A stretch of 64,000 nt of DNA from Clostridiales bacterium (GCA_018365455.1 JAGZJZ010000005.1:131529-195528), one strand, 5' to 3'. Positions 9,520 to 17,913 are shown, counted from the stretch's first letter. Made by a program: numbers and translations. Notes: a model not told the origin generated them from the letters alone.

Positions 9520-9564
9520 AATATATTGTAACAGTTCATGCTGTCTGAACTGTTACAATATATT
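9520..9564. promoter_or_regulatory. 19-bp perfect inverted repeat in divergent intergenic region
   Basis: AATATATTGTAACAGTTCA (9520-9538) is repeated exactly in inverse orientation at 9546-9564, with a 7-base spacer. It starts 38 bases upstream of the PF06541-family start codon, between that gene and the alarmone synthetase. No T-run follows, so it reads more as a dyad operator or a leader hairpin than a terminator. Confidence 0.5.
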
Positions 9565-9712
9565 TTATCACCTTACTTACACATTTGACAATACATATAT
9601 GTGGGCTTTTAGAATTTGTGCAGGAAATGAAAGTAAATTGGGTTCTTTAAAGTTATTTTAAGGTTGGTCAGTTATAATCCTCTATGAAAATATAAAATTG
9701 GGGGTAACGTAC

Positions 9713-10360
9713 ATGTTAGGAAATGGAATAGATGAAAATGCGGTATCACAGGATTGTGATTTTTACCAGGAGTCACTGGTACTGTTGGAAGGTGCGGTTA
9801 TAGAGCTAACGTCAAGATTGGATATTATACGGAAATACCGAAAAGCCCATCATTACCGGGATCCGATTGAATACTGCAAATCCAGGATCAAATCGCCTGC
9901 CAGCATGAAAGAAAAGCTATTGCGCCACGGCCTGGAGCCTACAAGGGACAATGCAATGACAAAAGTATATGATGCCGCCGGAATCAGGGTCATCTGTGCC
10001 TTCGTGGACGATGTGTATTTTGTGGCTAAGATGCTGCATAAACAGTCGGATATCCGGGTATTGGAAGAAAAGGACTACATCCACAATCCCAAGCCCAATG
10101 GCTACCGCAGTTATCATATGATCGCAGAAGTGCCCATTCATCTGGGAGATGGAATCTGCAGGGTATATTGTGAAATACAGATACGGACCATTGCAATGGA
10201 CTGCTGGGCAAGCCTGGAACATCAGCTGAAATATAAGAAAAGGATTGCCAACCAGGAAATGATTGTAGGGGAATTAAAACGCTGTGCAGATGAGATCGCA
10301 TCGGCTGACCTGAATCTGCAGACAATCCGGGATATGATTGAAGATGATCGAATTCTCTAG
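9713..10360 (+). CDS. small alarmone synthetase, (p)ppGpp synthetase (RelQ/YjbM type)
   Basis: A 215-residue single-domain RelA/SpoT synthetase with no hydrolase or regulatory domains, which makes (p)ppGpp from GTP/GDP and ATP. Conserved blocks in order are DPIEYCKSRIKSPASMKEK (around 48-66), DAAGIRVICAFVDDVY, NPKPNGYRSYHMI and YCEIQIRTIAMDCWASLEHQ. The ATG at 9713 has GGGGG upstream. It is monocistronic, and a short CGTGT/ACACG hairpin follows the stop. Confidence 0.9.
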   Translation: MLGNGIDENAVSQDCDFYQESLVLLEGAVIELTSRLDIIRKYRKAHHYRDPIEYCKSRIKSPASMKEKLLRHGLEPTRDNAMTKVYDAAGIRVICAFVDDVYFVAKMLHKQSDIRVLEEKDYIHNPKPNGYRSYHMIAEVPIHLGDGICRVYCEIQIRTIAMDCWASLEHQLKYKKRIANQEMIVGELKRCADEIASADLNLQTIRDMIEDDRIL

Positions 10361-10378
10361 AGCGTGTCGCTAAACACG
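10359..10378 (+). repeat. AGAGCGTGT-type dispersed repeat copy
   Basis: AGAGCGTGTCGCTAAACACG, starting two bases before the end of the alarmone synthetase stop, forms a CGTGT/ACACG hairpin. Related sequences lie at 18760-18779 (reverse orientation) and 21299-21320. Confidence 0.4.
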
Positions 10379-10505
10379 GATTCCAAACTGGAAACTGACG
10401 GAGATATGCGCAGAAAAAAGCCCGGATACACAAATTATACATAGAAAGGGTGTATAGTAGTGGAGAAATAGATAAACCAACTTAAGGAAAAACGGAGGTG
10501 GATAT

Positions 10506-11174
10506 ATGAGAATATTGCTGGCGGAAGATGAGATAGATTTATCAAAGGCGCTGGTCGCTATCTTAAAACACAATAATTATTCGGTGGATGCAGTTTATGA
10601 TGGGGCAGATGCATTAGATTACGGATTTGCGCAAAACTATGATGGGATTATCCTGGATATTATGATGCCGAAAATGAACGGTTTGCAGGTACTGGAAGAA
10701 CTTCGAAAAAGAGGAATTGCGACTCCGGTGCTGCTGCTCACTGCAAAATCTGAAATCCAGGACCGTATAGCCGGACTGGATCTGGGGGCGGATGACTATC
10801 TGACCAAGCCCTTTGCTATGGGGGAACTGCTTGCCAGGGTACGTGCCATGATGAGGCGCCAGTCAGAATTTACGCCCAGTACGATTACAATTGGAAATAT
10901 AACATTAAATAAAGCAAACTATGAACTGTCCGGTGAGAATGCATCCTTTCGCCTGGGAAATAAAGAATTCCAGATGATGGAGATTCTGATGAATAATCCA
11001 ACGAGATTAATTTCAACAGAACAGTTTATGGAGCGGATTTGGGGATATGATTCAGAATCAGAGATGAATGTGGTCTGGGTGTACATATCCTACCTGCGCA
11101 AGAAACTGGCTGCACTCAATGCAAATGTGGAAATAAAAGCCGCCAGAGGCGTAGGCTATACACTGGAGGAATGA
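10506..11174 (+). CDS. OmpR/PhoB-type response regulator
   Basis: A 222-residue two-domain regulator. The receiver domain carries the acidic pocket AEDE, the phosphoacceptor Asp51 (IILDIMMPKMNG), LLLTAKSE and the Lys in DDYLTKPF. The C-terminal winged helix has FRLGNKEFQMMEILM and AARGVGYTLEE. ACGGAGGTGG precedes the ATG. A histidine kinase gene begins 78 bases after the stop, so the two form a cognate pair. The signal is unknown. Confidence 0.95.
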   Translation: MRILLAEDEIDLSKALVAILKHNNYSVDAVYDGADALDYGFAQNYDGIILDIMMPKMNGLQVLEELRKRGIATPVLLLTAKSEIQDRIAGLDLGADDYLTKPFAMGELLARVRAMMRRQSEFTPSTITIGNITLNKANYELSGENASFRLGNKEFQMMEILMNNPTRLISTEQFMERIWGYDSESEMNVVWVYISYLRKKLAALNANVEIKAARGVGYTLEE

Positions 11175-11210
11175 GTTTGGAACCAAAATCGTTTCAAACT
11201 TTCTATTGGC

Positions 11211-11239
11211 GCATTCCGCAGATCCGTCTGCGGTATGCA
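11211..11239 (+). other. hairpin between response regulator and kinase genes
   Basis: GCATTCCGCAG and CTGCGGTATGC pair over 11 positions with one mismatch and a 6-base loop, ending about 13 bases before the kinase start and next to its AGGAGG. It could stabilise or tune expression of the second gene. No T-run follows. Confidence 0.45.
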
Positions 11240-11251
11240 GGAGGTATAAAC

Positions 11252-12481
11252 ATGATTAAAAAGCTGCAAAAAAAATTTATATTGATTACCATGGGCGCGG
11301 TGGCTCTTGTGATGATTCTGCTAATCGGTGTAATTAATGCAGCGAATATCTATCAGATGAACCGGAAAATGGATGGAGTCCTGTATGTCCTTTCAGAAAA
11401 TGACGGGAGATTCCCGGAATTTGAAAAGGACAAATCTGGTAAATTGAATGTGGGATTTGGCTTTGAGATGACGGAAGAGACCCAGTATGAGACCCGTTAT
11501 TTCATTGTGGAATGCGGGATGGACGGCAAAGTGCTGCAGACAGACACCAGCCATGTAGCTGCGATTACCGAGGCGGAAGCAAAAGAATATACGGCAAAGG
11601 TGCTTGAGACAGGGAAGACAAGTGGATTTAATGGAATTTATAAGTATATGGTAGTGGAGAAAGACTTTGGAACACTGACGGTGTTCGTAGACTGCCGTTC
11701 CCAGATACAGATGGTGACTCTGTTCGCCATTTTATCTTTTGTAATCGCCATATCCTGTCTGCTGCTGATCTTTATCCTGATTTTCCTGCTGTCAAAAAAA
11801 GCAGTTCAGCCGGTGATAGAAAATATGGAAAAACAGAAACAATTTATTACCGATGCAGGGCATGAGATTAAGACTCCGCTGGCGATTATCTCCGCAGATG
11901 CGGATGTGCTGGAACTAAGTACCGGTAAAAATGAATGGGTTGACAGCATCAGAAGCCAGACGGCAAGGCTTGATAAGCTGGTTAAAAATTTGCTGACACT
12001 CGCCAAGATGGATGAGGAAAATATCCAGCTGGTTTTTGGGAATTTCCCGGTGAGCGAGGTGGTACTGGAAGCCGCCGCACCTTTTGAAGCAGTAGCGGAG
12101 CTGCAGAATAAGAGCTTTGAACTGAATATACAGCCTAATCTGATACTTCACGGAGATGAGGGAAGTATCCGCCAGCTGGTCACCATTCTGGTGGATAATG
12201 CTGTAAAATATGCCGAACCGGGGGGACAGATTAAAGTTTCTTTATCCACCGCAGGCAAAGCAGTCAGACTGGAAGTGTATAATACCGGAGTGGACCTTCC
12301 AAGGGACAATCTCAATAAGCTGTTTGATCGATTTTACCGCGCTGATTCTTCCAGATCCAGGGATACAGGAGGCTATGGAATTGGATTATCCATTGCCCGG
12401 AATATTGTAAAAACCCATAAAGGGAAGATCACGGTACATTGTGAAGGCGGTAAGTCAATCTGGTTTACGGTACTGCTATAA
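11252..12481 (+). CDS. sensor histidine kinase (HisKA/HATPase)
   Basis: A 409-residue membrane kinase. One transmembrane helix lies near residues 8-30, an extracellular sensor of about 120 residues follows, then a second helix around 155-180, then FITDAGHEIKTPLA with the phosphoacceptor His204. The ATP lid boxes are TILVDNAVKYAE, LFDRFYRADSSRSRDTGG and YGIGLSIARNI. The start at 11252 follows AGGAGG. An in-frame extension upstream has no ribosome binding site. It should phosphorylate the regulator encoded just upstream. Confidence 0.93.
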   Translation: MIKKLQKKFILITMGAVALVMILLIGVINAANIYQMNRKMDGVLYVLSENDGRFPEFEKDKSGKLNVGFGFEMTEETQYETRYFIVECGMDGKVLQTDTSHVAAITEAEAKEYTAKVLETGKTSGFNGIYKYMVVEKDFGTLTVFVDCRSQIQMVTLFAILSFVIAISCLLLIFILIFLLSKKAVQPVIENMEKQKQFITDAGHEIKTPLAIISADADVLELSTGKNEWVDSIRSQTARLDKLVKNLLTLAKMDEENIQLVFGNFPVSEVVLEAAAPFEAVAELQNKSFELNIQPNLILHGDEGSIRQLVTILVDNAVKYAEPGGQIKVSLSTAGKAVRLEVYNTGVDLPRDNLNKLFDRFYRADSSRSRDTGGYGIGLSIARNIVKTHKGKITVHCEGGKSIWFTVLL

Positions 12482-12520
12482 AAAATAAAAAATGCAAAAT
12501 AAAGAAAATTTAAGCATAAT

Positions 12521-12589
12521 TTCCTCCATTTTACAAATAATAGATCATGGGTACTAAAGTACGAACCATGAGAAAATAAAATGGAGGAA
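12521..12589 (+). promoter_or_regulatory. Shine-Dalgarno-sequestering stem in the spoVT leader
   Basis: TTCCTCCATTTTA (12521-12533) is a perfect 13-bp complement of 12577-12589, which contains the GGAGG ribosome binding site of spoVT. A nested hairpin (CATGG/CCATG with GTAC/GTAC, 12546-12570) fills the loop. In RNA this would hide the ribosome binding site, suggesting post-transcriptional control. The effect is inferred. Confidence 0.55.
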
Positions 12590-12597
12590 TTAATTTT

Positions 12598-13146
12598 ATG
12601 AAAGCTACAGGCATTGTTAGGAGAATTGACGACCTGGGTCGCGTGGTTATACCAAAAGAAATAAGAAGGACGCTTCGGATCAGAGAAGGCGATCCACTTG
12701 AAATCTTTACCGATAGAGAAGGCGAAATTATATTAAAAAAATATTCCCCGATAGGTGAACTGGGGGCATTTGCCAAAGAATATGCGGAATCTCTGGCCTA
12801 CAGTACAGGGCATGGAGTCTGCATAACAGACCGTGACCAGGTAATTGCCACCTCAGGCGGAATAAAAAAAGATATGATTGGCAAATCGATCAGTAAAGCA
12901 TTAGAACGAATTATAAATGACCGTGAAAATGTTTTGTCAAACCGTGATGACAAAAATTATGTAAAAATAACCGGAGAGGATATGGAAGAGAACCTTCCAC
13001 AGGTAATCAGCCCGATCCTCTGCGAAGGTGATGCTATTGGGGCTGTAATTCTCATCAGCAAGGATGAGAAGGGAAAAATGGGTGATACGGAACGGATTGT
13101 AGCAAAATGTGCTTCGGGATTCATGGGACGTCAAATGGAACAATAG
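12598..13146 (+). CDS. spoVT: stage V sporulation protein T, AbrB-family regulator
   Basis: A 182-residue protein of normal SpoVT length. The N-terminal swapped-hairpin AbrB domain reads ATGIVRRIDDLGRVVIPKEI and continues RRTLRIREGDPLEIF. A GAF-like domain follows (TGHGVCITDRDQVIA to the end). In Bacillus it tunes forespore sigma-G genes. ATGGAGGAATT precedes the ATG and is the strand hidden by the leader stem. It is monocistronic. Confidence 0.95.
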   Translation: MKATGIVRRIDDLGRVVIPKEIRRTLRIREGDPLEIFTDREGEIILKKYSPIGELGAFAKEYAESLAYSTGHGVCITDRDQVIATSGGIKKDMIGKSISKALERIINDRENVLSNRDDKNYVKITGEDMEENLPQVISPILCEGDAIGAVILISKDEKGKMGDTERIVAKCASGFMGRQMEQ

Positions 13147-13261
13147 AGACATGCCTGTGGTATTCCTCTAATGGGGGCCCGGTAATCCGGTTATCGTAAG
13201 TTGAATTGCCAGGGATTACAGGACAAGACCAGATATGCTTGGGTTCGTAGGCATATCCGGC
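13145..13261 (-). pseudogene. decayed duplicate of the vanY-like 3' end
   Basis: Translation of the minus strand gives GYAYEPKHIW and, after a divergent middle, LEEYHRHVS. These mirror GYAYEPWHIR and LEEYHQQSM at the C terminus of the intact carboxypeptidase 190 bases away. The nucleotide stretch TGGTATTC also recurs in the same context. There is no start or catalytic core, so it is a remnant of a partial tandem duplication. Confidence 0.6.
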
Positions 13262-13297
13262 CTTGTTTTCTCTGGGAAAAATTAATTCCGCACGGCT

Positions 13298-13320
13298 TAA
13301 ATATGCCACTATACAGTGCC
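13298..13320 (+). repeat. dispersed repeat (TAAATAYGCCACTATA family), copy 1
   Basis: The 23-base stretch starting TAAATATGCCACTATA differs at few positions from 26668-26690, in an unrelated intergenic region. It lies between the vanY remnant and the intact gene. Confidence 0.45.
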
Positions 13321-13331
13321 TGATATCCGTG

Positions 13332-13895
13332 TCAGCAGGAGCATATGTTCATGGACTGCTGATGGTATTCTTCCAGGGTAAGGTCTGTGATGGTGAGATA
13401 ATGGGCCAGAGGTTTTGTTACATAGCGTATGTGCCACGGCTCGTATGCATACCCGGTGATGTCTTCTTTTGATTTGGGATAGCGGATGATGAACCCATAT
13501 AACGGCGCATTTTTAGCAAGCCAGATGCCTTCTTCCGTATCTGCAAATTCTTCCACCAGATCCAGGCCGACTCCGGAACAGGAGACATCTAAAGCCAGCC
13601 CTGTCTGATGCTCACTGCCCCCCGGTGGAGCTACGTAAAGCGGGTTTTTGTCCGGATTATAAAGCTCCATCTGACGGTAATAAGAACGATATCCGGAGAT
13701 GCCGTAGAGATGGATTCCCTGATCCACAGCATGGGCGAAAAGTTCCCGTACCGCTTTGGCAGTCTGGGGCTCCAGAAGCCTTTTCGGATCATCCGGAAGG
13801 GCATCAAAAGGGACGCCGGGGTCTACAAGGGACGCCGGAACAGCACCCGGGTCTAACAGGTGGTGCCGGTTCACAAGAATATCATATTGGGACAT
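13332..13895 (-). CDS. VanY-like D-alanyl-D-alanine carboxypeptidase
   Basis: A 187-residue protein that would trim the terminal D-Ala of peptidoglycan stems. It holds the zinc and catalytic motifs of the family: SGYRSYYRQ, GGSEHQTGLALDVS (metal His and Asp) and EPWHIRYV (catalytic region and metal His). There is no signal peptide, which suggests a cytosolic location or a precursor-recycling role, or that export is unusual. The ATG at 13895 has AAGGAGTC upstream, inside a hairpin-forming leader. VanA/H/X partners are absent, so there is no evidence for vancomycin resistance. Confidence 0.85.
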   Translation of the reverse strand: MSQYDILVNRHHLLDPGAVPASLVDPGVPFDALPDDPKRLLEPQTAKAVRELFAHAVDQGIHLYGISGYRSYYRQMELYNPDKNPLYVAPPGGSEHQTGLALDVSCSGVGLDLVEEFADTEEGIWLAKNAPLYGFIIRYPKSKEDITGYAYEPWHIRYVTKPLAHYLTITDLTLEEYHQQSMNICSC

Positions 13896-13948
13896 AAAAA
13901 GACTCCTTTCATATAAGCTATATATGTATATGAAGGAGTCTTTTTATA
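13892..13948 (-). promoter_or_regulatory. hairpin leader covering the vanY-like ribosome binding site
   Basis: AAAAAGACTCCTTTCATATA (13896-13915) and TATATGAAGGAGTCTTTTT (13927-13945) are inverted repeats with one bulged base. In the minus-strand transcript the second AAGGAGTC is the ribosome binding site of the gene, paired in this stem. It could also act as a terminator for rightward transcription. Confidence 0.45.
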
Positions 13949-13989
13949 TATGCGTAAATTATGAAATCAGTCAAAAATCCCGCTCCGGT

Positions 13990-14045
13990 CTTTGCCAAAT
14001 AATCCGCCAGCGTGTCCGTTTGGATCGCTCCCCGCGAATAAATAA
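13990..14045. repeat. dispersed repeat (CGCCAGCGTGTCCGTTTGG family), copy 1
   Basis: The 19-base core at 14005-14023 is identical to 33228-33246. Both copies share a preceding GCCAAAT and a trailing CGCG-GAATAA. The copy lies between vanY and pncB. Confidence 0.55.
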
Positions 14046-14070
14046 GTTTAGCGAATAAGATCAGTGATTT

Positions 14071-15540
14071 TTAAATACGGGACAGTGCATCCATGCTCAT
14101 CTTTTCCAGCAGTTCGGATTTAATGCCGAACAATTTGTCCGAAAGGTCTACATAAACATCGTGTGGATTTACAAAACGTTTTGTCTCATCCCACAGAGTA
14201 TCCAGTTCCTTTTTACAGTAATCACGGATGTCCATTACGGATGGGGAGGTGTAAATGCATTTCCCGCCTTTAAATACCGGTACTAATAATTCCCGCAGTT
14301 TAAATGTGCCTGCATGTATTTTGGTTTTTTTCCAGGTTTCCAGGGGATCAAAGATAATCATATCTTTTCCTTCGTCAAAAGTTTCGTCCGCCAGTGCGAT
14401 CAGATCCGCTTTAATTTTACCGGCATTTTTATCATAGATGCGGTAAATCGTTTTATTTCCCGGGTTTGTAATCTTTTCCGTATTTTCAGAAAGCTTTATT
14501 TTGGGTATAAAGTCACCTGTTTCATTATCCAGTATAGCGGCCAGTTTATAAACGCCGCCAAATGCCGGGCAGTCCTTGGAGGTGATCAGATTGGTTCCCA
14601 CACCCCAGGAGGTAATTTTACAGCCCTGTGCTTTAAGGCTGTCGATGAGGTACTCATCCAGGTCGCTGGACGCCGATATGAAGGCATCCTGGAATCCGGC
14701 ATTATCTAACATTACACGGGCTTTTTTGGACATATAGGCAAGGTCGCCGCTGTCCAGACGGATACCATAGTTTTTAAGCGGAATGCCTGCTTCTTTCATT
14801 TCGGTAAAGATACGGATGGCATTTGGAACACCGGATTTTAAAGTGTCATAGGTATCTACCAGAAGGCAGCATGCATCGGGATATAAATCCGCATATTTTT
14901 TAAATGCGGTATATTCATCCGGAAAACTCATAATCCAGCTGTGGGCATGAGTACCTTTTACCGGCACATCAAAAAGCTGCCCTGCGAGAACATTGGAAGT
15001 GCCCACGCACCCGCCGATCATGGCTGCTCTTGCGCCATAGACGCCTGCATCCGGTCCCTGTGCACGGCGCAGCCCAAACTCCATGATACCGTCCCCTTTG
15101 GCGGCATATACCACCCTGGATGCTTTGGTGGCAATGAGACTCTGATGGTTAATAATTGTTAAAATGGCCGTCTCTACTAACTGAGCTTCCATAATAGGTG
15201 CAACGACCTTTACAAGAGGTTCTCTTGGGAATACAACAGTGCCCTCAGGAATGGCATAAATATCACCGGTGAACCGGAAATCCGACAGATAATTCAAAAA
15301 GTCTTCATCGAAGGTGCCAAGTCCTCTCAGATAGTCTACATCTTCTTTGCTGAACTTTAAATTCTTAATATAATCGATCACCTGCTCCAGACCTGCCGCA
15401 ATGGCATAGCCTCCGTCTGAGGGGTTTTTGCGGTAAAAGGCATCAAAGACTACTACTTCATCCGTATGATTTTTAAAATAACCCTGCATCATGGTTAATT
15501 CATAAAAATCTGTTAATAGCGTTAAATTCATTGTACTCAT
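14071..15540 (-). CDS. pncB: nicotinate phosphoribosyltransferase
   Basis: A 489-residue enzyme that joins nicotinate and PRPP to nicotinate mononucleotide in NAD salvage. Family blocks are LLTDFYELTMMQGYF, FGLRRAQGPDAG, GTHAHSWIMSF with the active-site His, LVDTYDTLKSG, GIRLDSGDLAY and SASSDLDEYLI. The ATG at 15540 follows AAAGGAGC. An ATG three codons later is less well placed. The CDF transporter gene ends 17 bases upstream in the same direction, so they may form one operon. Confidence 0.95.
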   Translation of the reverse strand: MSTMNLTLLTDFYELTMMQGYFKNHTDEVVVFDAFYRKNPSDGGYAIAAGLEQVIDYIKNLKFSKEDVDYLRGLGTFDEDFLNYLSDFRFTGDIYAIPEGTVVFPREPLVKVVAPIMEAQLVETAILTIINHQSLIATKASRVVYAAKGDGIMEFGLRRAQGPDAGVYGARAAMIGGCVGTSNVLAGQLFDVPVKGTHAHSWIMSFPDEYTAFKKYADLYPDACCLLVDTYDTLKSGVPNAIRIFTEMKEAGIPLKNYGIRLDSGDLAYMSKKARVMLDNAGFQDAFISASSDLDEYLIDSLKAQGCKITSWGVGTNLITSKDCPAFGGVYKLAAILDNETGDFIPKIKLSENTEKITNPGNKTIYRIYDKNAGKIKADLIALADETFDEGKDMIIFDPLETWKKTKIHAGTFKLRELLVPVFKGGKCIYTSPSVMDIRDYCKKELDTLWDETKRFVNPHDVYVDLSDKLFGIKSELLEKMSMDALSRI

Positions 15541-15556
15541 AAAGTGCTCCTTTGTC

Positions 15557-16735
15557 TTAGTTAGTTGATACGAAACTCTTGTCTATAGTTATAACACATT
15601 GGTATCGTTTATCCAAGTGGGTTATTTGGGAGATGATCTCAAGCTGTATGTCACTTTGCTGTTTGGGGCTGTATTCATGGGGGATGACCAGGTCAAAGAT
15701 CAGATTGATCTGGTTTTTGCCTTCTACCATGCGGAAATCATGGAATGAAAGACGGTCATCTATATTGGTTATGACGATTTCAATTTCCTGTTTCAGTTTT
15801 TGTATTCGGCTGTTTTTGGTCTCGATGGGATCCATGTGAATCACCAGAAAGATCCCCAGTTTTTTGCCAACTTCCCGTTCTGCCTTATCGATAACCTCGT
15901 GGGAAGATTCCACATTTACGTCATTGGGAACCTCGGCATGGATGGATGCCATGCTGCGTCCGGGACCATAGTTATGGATAATTAAGTCATGGCTGCCCAC
16001 AATCCCTTCGTAACTTTCTACCATTTGTGTGATGTTCTGATACAGTTCGGGATCTGCCGGTTCCCCAATGAGCGGTTTTAAAGTATCTTTGGCAATGCCG
16101 ATTCCCGCCCAGATCACAATTCCGGCTACCAGGATTCCCACATAACCGTCAATATTAATATGAAAAATCCCAAATACCAGAATGGAAATAATTGTAACCG
16201 AAGTAGTGATCACATCTCCCATGGAATCTGTGGCTGCAGCCATCATTACGGTAGAGTTAATGCGTTTGCCCAGCTTTTTATTAAAAAAGCCAAGCCAAAG
16301 CTTTACACCAATGGATAAAATCAGGATGATCAGGGATGATATCTGGAAAGATATTTCTTCCGGGTTAAAGATCTTACTGACGGAATCCTTGAAAAAAGTA
16401 AATCCCACTTCAATTACTAAAAATGCTACAATCAGTGCAGCAATGTATTCAATACGCCCATGACCGAACGGGTGGTCCTGGTCAGCAGGCTTGCTTGCCA
16501 TTTTCACACCAATCAGACTAATAACGGAAGAGCCGGCATCGGAAAGGTTATTAAATGCATCTGCCGTAACGGAAACGCTGTGAAGTCCGATTCCTACGAC
16601 TAGTTTCACAATGAATAACAGGACGTTGCAGAAAATGCCTACGATTCCTGCCAATGTTCCGTAAGCGGTCCTTACGATAATATTATCGGTGTCCTGAGGA
16701 TTTTTAATAAAAGTTTTTACAAGTAAATTTATCAT
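15557..16735 (-). CDS. cation diffusion facilitator family transporter
   Basis: A 392-residue divalent-metal/proton antiporter. Six transmembrane helices occupy residues 30-225, with the metal-site motif SVTADAFNNLSDAGSS in helix 2 and AATDSMGDVITTS in helix 5. A cytoplasmic ferredoxin-like domain follows (VPNDVNVESSHEVIDKAE). A C-terminal extension of about 80 residues (IQKLKQEIEIVITNIDDRLSFHDFRMV) is longer than in minimal CDF proteins. The ATG at 16735 has GGGT a few bases upstream. The metal cannot be predicted securely. Confidence 0.9.
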   Translation of the reverse strand: MINLLVKTFIKNPQDTDNIIVRTAYGTLAGIVGIFCNVLLFIVKLVVGIGLHSVSVTADAFNNLSDAGSSVISLIGVKMASKPADQDHPFGHGRIEYIAALIVAFLVIEVGFTFFKDSVSKIFNPEEISFQISSLIILILSIGVKLWLGFFNKKLGKRINSTVMMAAATDSMGDVITTSVTIISILVFGIFHINIDGYVGILVAGIVIWAGIGIAKDTLKPLIGEPADPELYQNITQMVESYEGIVGSHDLIIHNYGPGRSMASIHAEVPNDVNVESSHEVIDKAEREVGKKLGIFLVIHMDPIETKNSRIQKLKQEIEIVITNIDDRLSFHDFRMVEGKNQINLIFDLVIPHEYSPKQQSDIQLEIISQITHLDKRYQCVITIDKSFVSTN

Positions 16736-16919
16736 TATTATACCCAATGCGTATTGCAGGCATGCCTGCCCTTTCTTTTTCTCAAAATATTTTTTTATGT
16801 ATTCTGCTTATGTAAATTCAAATATGTGATTGATTATACTACTTTTCCCTGAAAAAGTGTTGAAAAATCGCCAAAAAATTGGTTTAAAAAAATTTTTTTA
16901 AAAAATTTGAAAAAAGTAC

Positions 16920-16948
16920 TTGCTTTTTTGAAAAAGGTAATATATAAT
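16920..16948 (+). promoter_or_regulatory. promoter of tRNA-Gln
   Basis: TTGCTT (16920-16925), 17-bp spacer, TATAAT (16943-16948), 20 bases before the tRNA 5' end. Confidence 0.75.
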
Positions 16949-16967
16949 ACATCGTGTTGTAACACAT

Positions 16968-17039
16968 TGGGCTATCGCCAAACGGTAAGGCAACGGACTC
17001 TGACTCCGTCATTTCAAGGTTCGAATCCTTGTAGCCCAG
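16968..17039 (+). tRNA. tRNA-Gln (anticodon CTG)
   Basis: A 72-nt cloverleaf. The acceptor arms are TGGGCTA (16968-16974) and TAGCCCA (17032-17038). The anticodon stem ACGGA/TCCGT encloses the loop CTCTGAC with anticodon CTG, and the T arm contains GGTTCGAATCC. The CCA end is not encoded. It has its own promoter. Confidence 0.95.
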
Positions 17040-17083
17040 CTATTTACAGGTTGTCTTTGATGAAGCTTTTCAGAGGTTCATTG

Positions 17084-17099
17084 AAAGGCGGCCTTTTTT
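17084..17099 (+). terminator. short terminator-like hairpin after tRNA-Gln
   Basis: AAAGG-CGG-CCTTTTTT, a 5-bp stem with T-run, about 45 bases after the tRNA. It is weak. Confidence 0.4.
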
Positions 17100-17184
17100 G
17101 TTTTTTAGGTTTTTCAGACATGTTCCGGAGGTTTATAAAGTTTATTTAGAAATTTCCGGCTTTTGATTGCAGTTGGAGGCAGAT

Positions 17185-17898
17185 ATGAGTTATCAGTTTG
17201 ACAGCAGGGTGCGCTACAGTGAGATTGGAATGGATCAGAAGCTGACGCTGAATGCGCTTGTAAATTATTTTCAGGACAGCAGTACGTTTCATTCAGAAGA
17301 GGTCGGTCTTGGTCTGACAAATCTGACGAAAAGGAACCGGGTATGGGTGCTCTCTTCCTGGCAGATTGTGGTGGACAGGTATCCCGGGCTTGGAGAAAAG
17401 ATCACGGTACAGACATGGCCTTATGATTTTAAAGGATTCTATGGCAGCAGAAACTTTGCCCTTGCAGACGAAAAAGGAAAAAGAATTGCATATGCCAATT
17501 CCCTTTGGATATTTGTGGATACACAAAGCGGACATCCTTCTAAGATCAGTACGGCAGAGTCCGACGGATACAGGCTGGAGGAAAAACTTTGTATGGATTA
17601 TGCCCCGAGGAAGATACCGGTACCGGCAGAATGCGTACAGATGGAATCATTCCCGGTGCTGAGATGCCACCTGGATACCAACCGCCATGTGAACAACGGA
17701 CAATATATACAGATGGCAGAAGAATATCTCCCGGAAGATTTCAGTGTACATCAAGTTCGGGTGGAATATAAAAAATCTGCAGTTCTTCATGACCTTATTA
17801 TACCCAGGGTTCATGCAGAGGAAGGGCGCATTACAACGGCTCTTTGTGATGAAGAAGAGAAGCCTTATGCAATTGTGGAATTTACCGCACAGGCGTAA
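17185..17898 (+). CDS. acyl-ACP thioesterase
   Basis: A 237-residue double-hotdog thioesterase of the bacterial FatA/FatB-like family, which releases fatty acids from acyl carrier protein. It shows YSEIGMDQKLTLNALVNYFQD, the VWVLSSWQIVVDRYP segment, FYGSRNFALAD and LDTNRHVNNGQYIQM, which carries the conserved Asn/His. The ATG at 17185 has GGAGG upstream. It is followed after 15 bases by a CvfB-like gene, likely co-transcribed. Confidence 0.9.
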   Translation: MSYQFDSRVRYSEIGMDQKLTLNALVNYFQDSSTFHSEEVGLGLTNLTKRNRVWVLSSWQIVVDRYPGLGEKITVQTWPYDFKGFYGSRNFALADEKGKRIAYANSLWIFVDTQSGHPSKISTAESDGYRLEEKLCMDYAPRKIPVPAECVQMESFPVLRCHLDTNRHVNNGQYIQMAEEYLPEDFSVHQVRVEYKKSAVLHDLIIPRVHAEEGRITTALCDEEEKPYAIVEFTAQA

Positions 17899-17913
17899 TA
17901 TATGGAGGAAGAA

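Noticed and set aside
13332..13895. Vancomycin-resistance operon suggested by the VanY-like gene
   Set aside because: No VanH/A/X or VanS/R homologues are adjacent, and a lone VanY-like carboxypeptidase is common in Clostridia.
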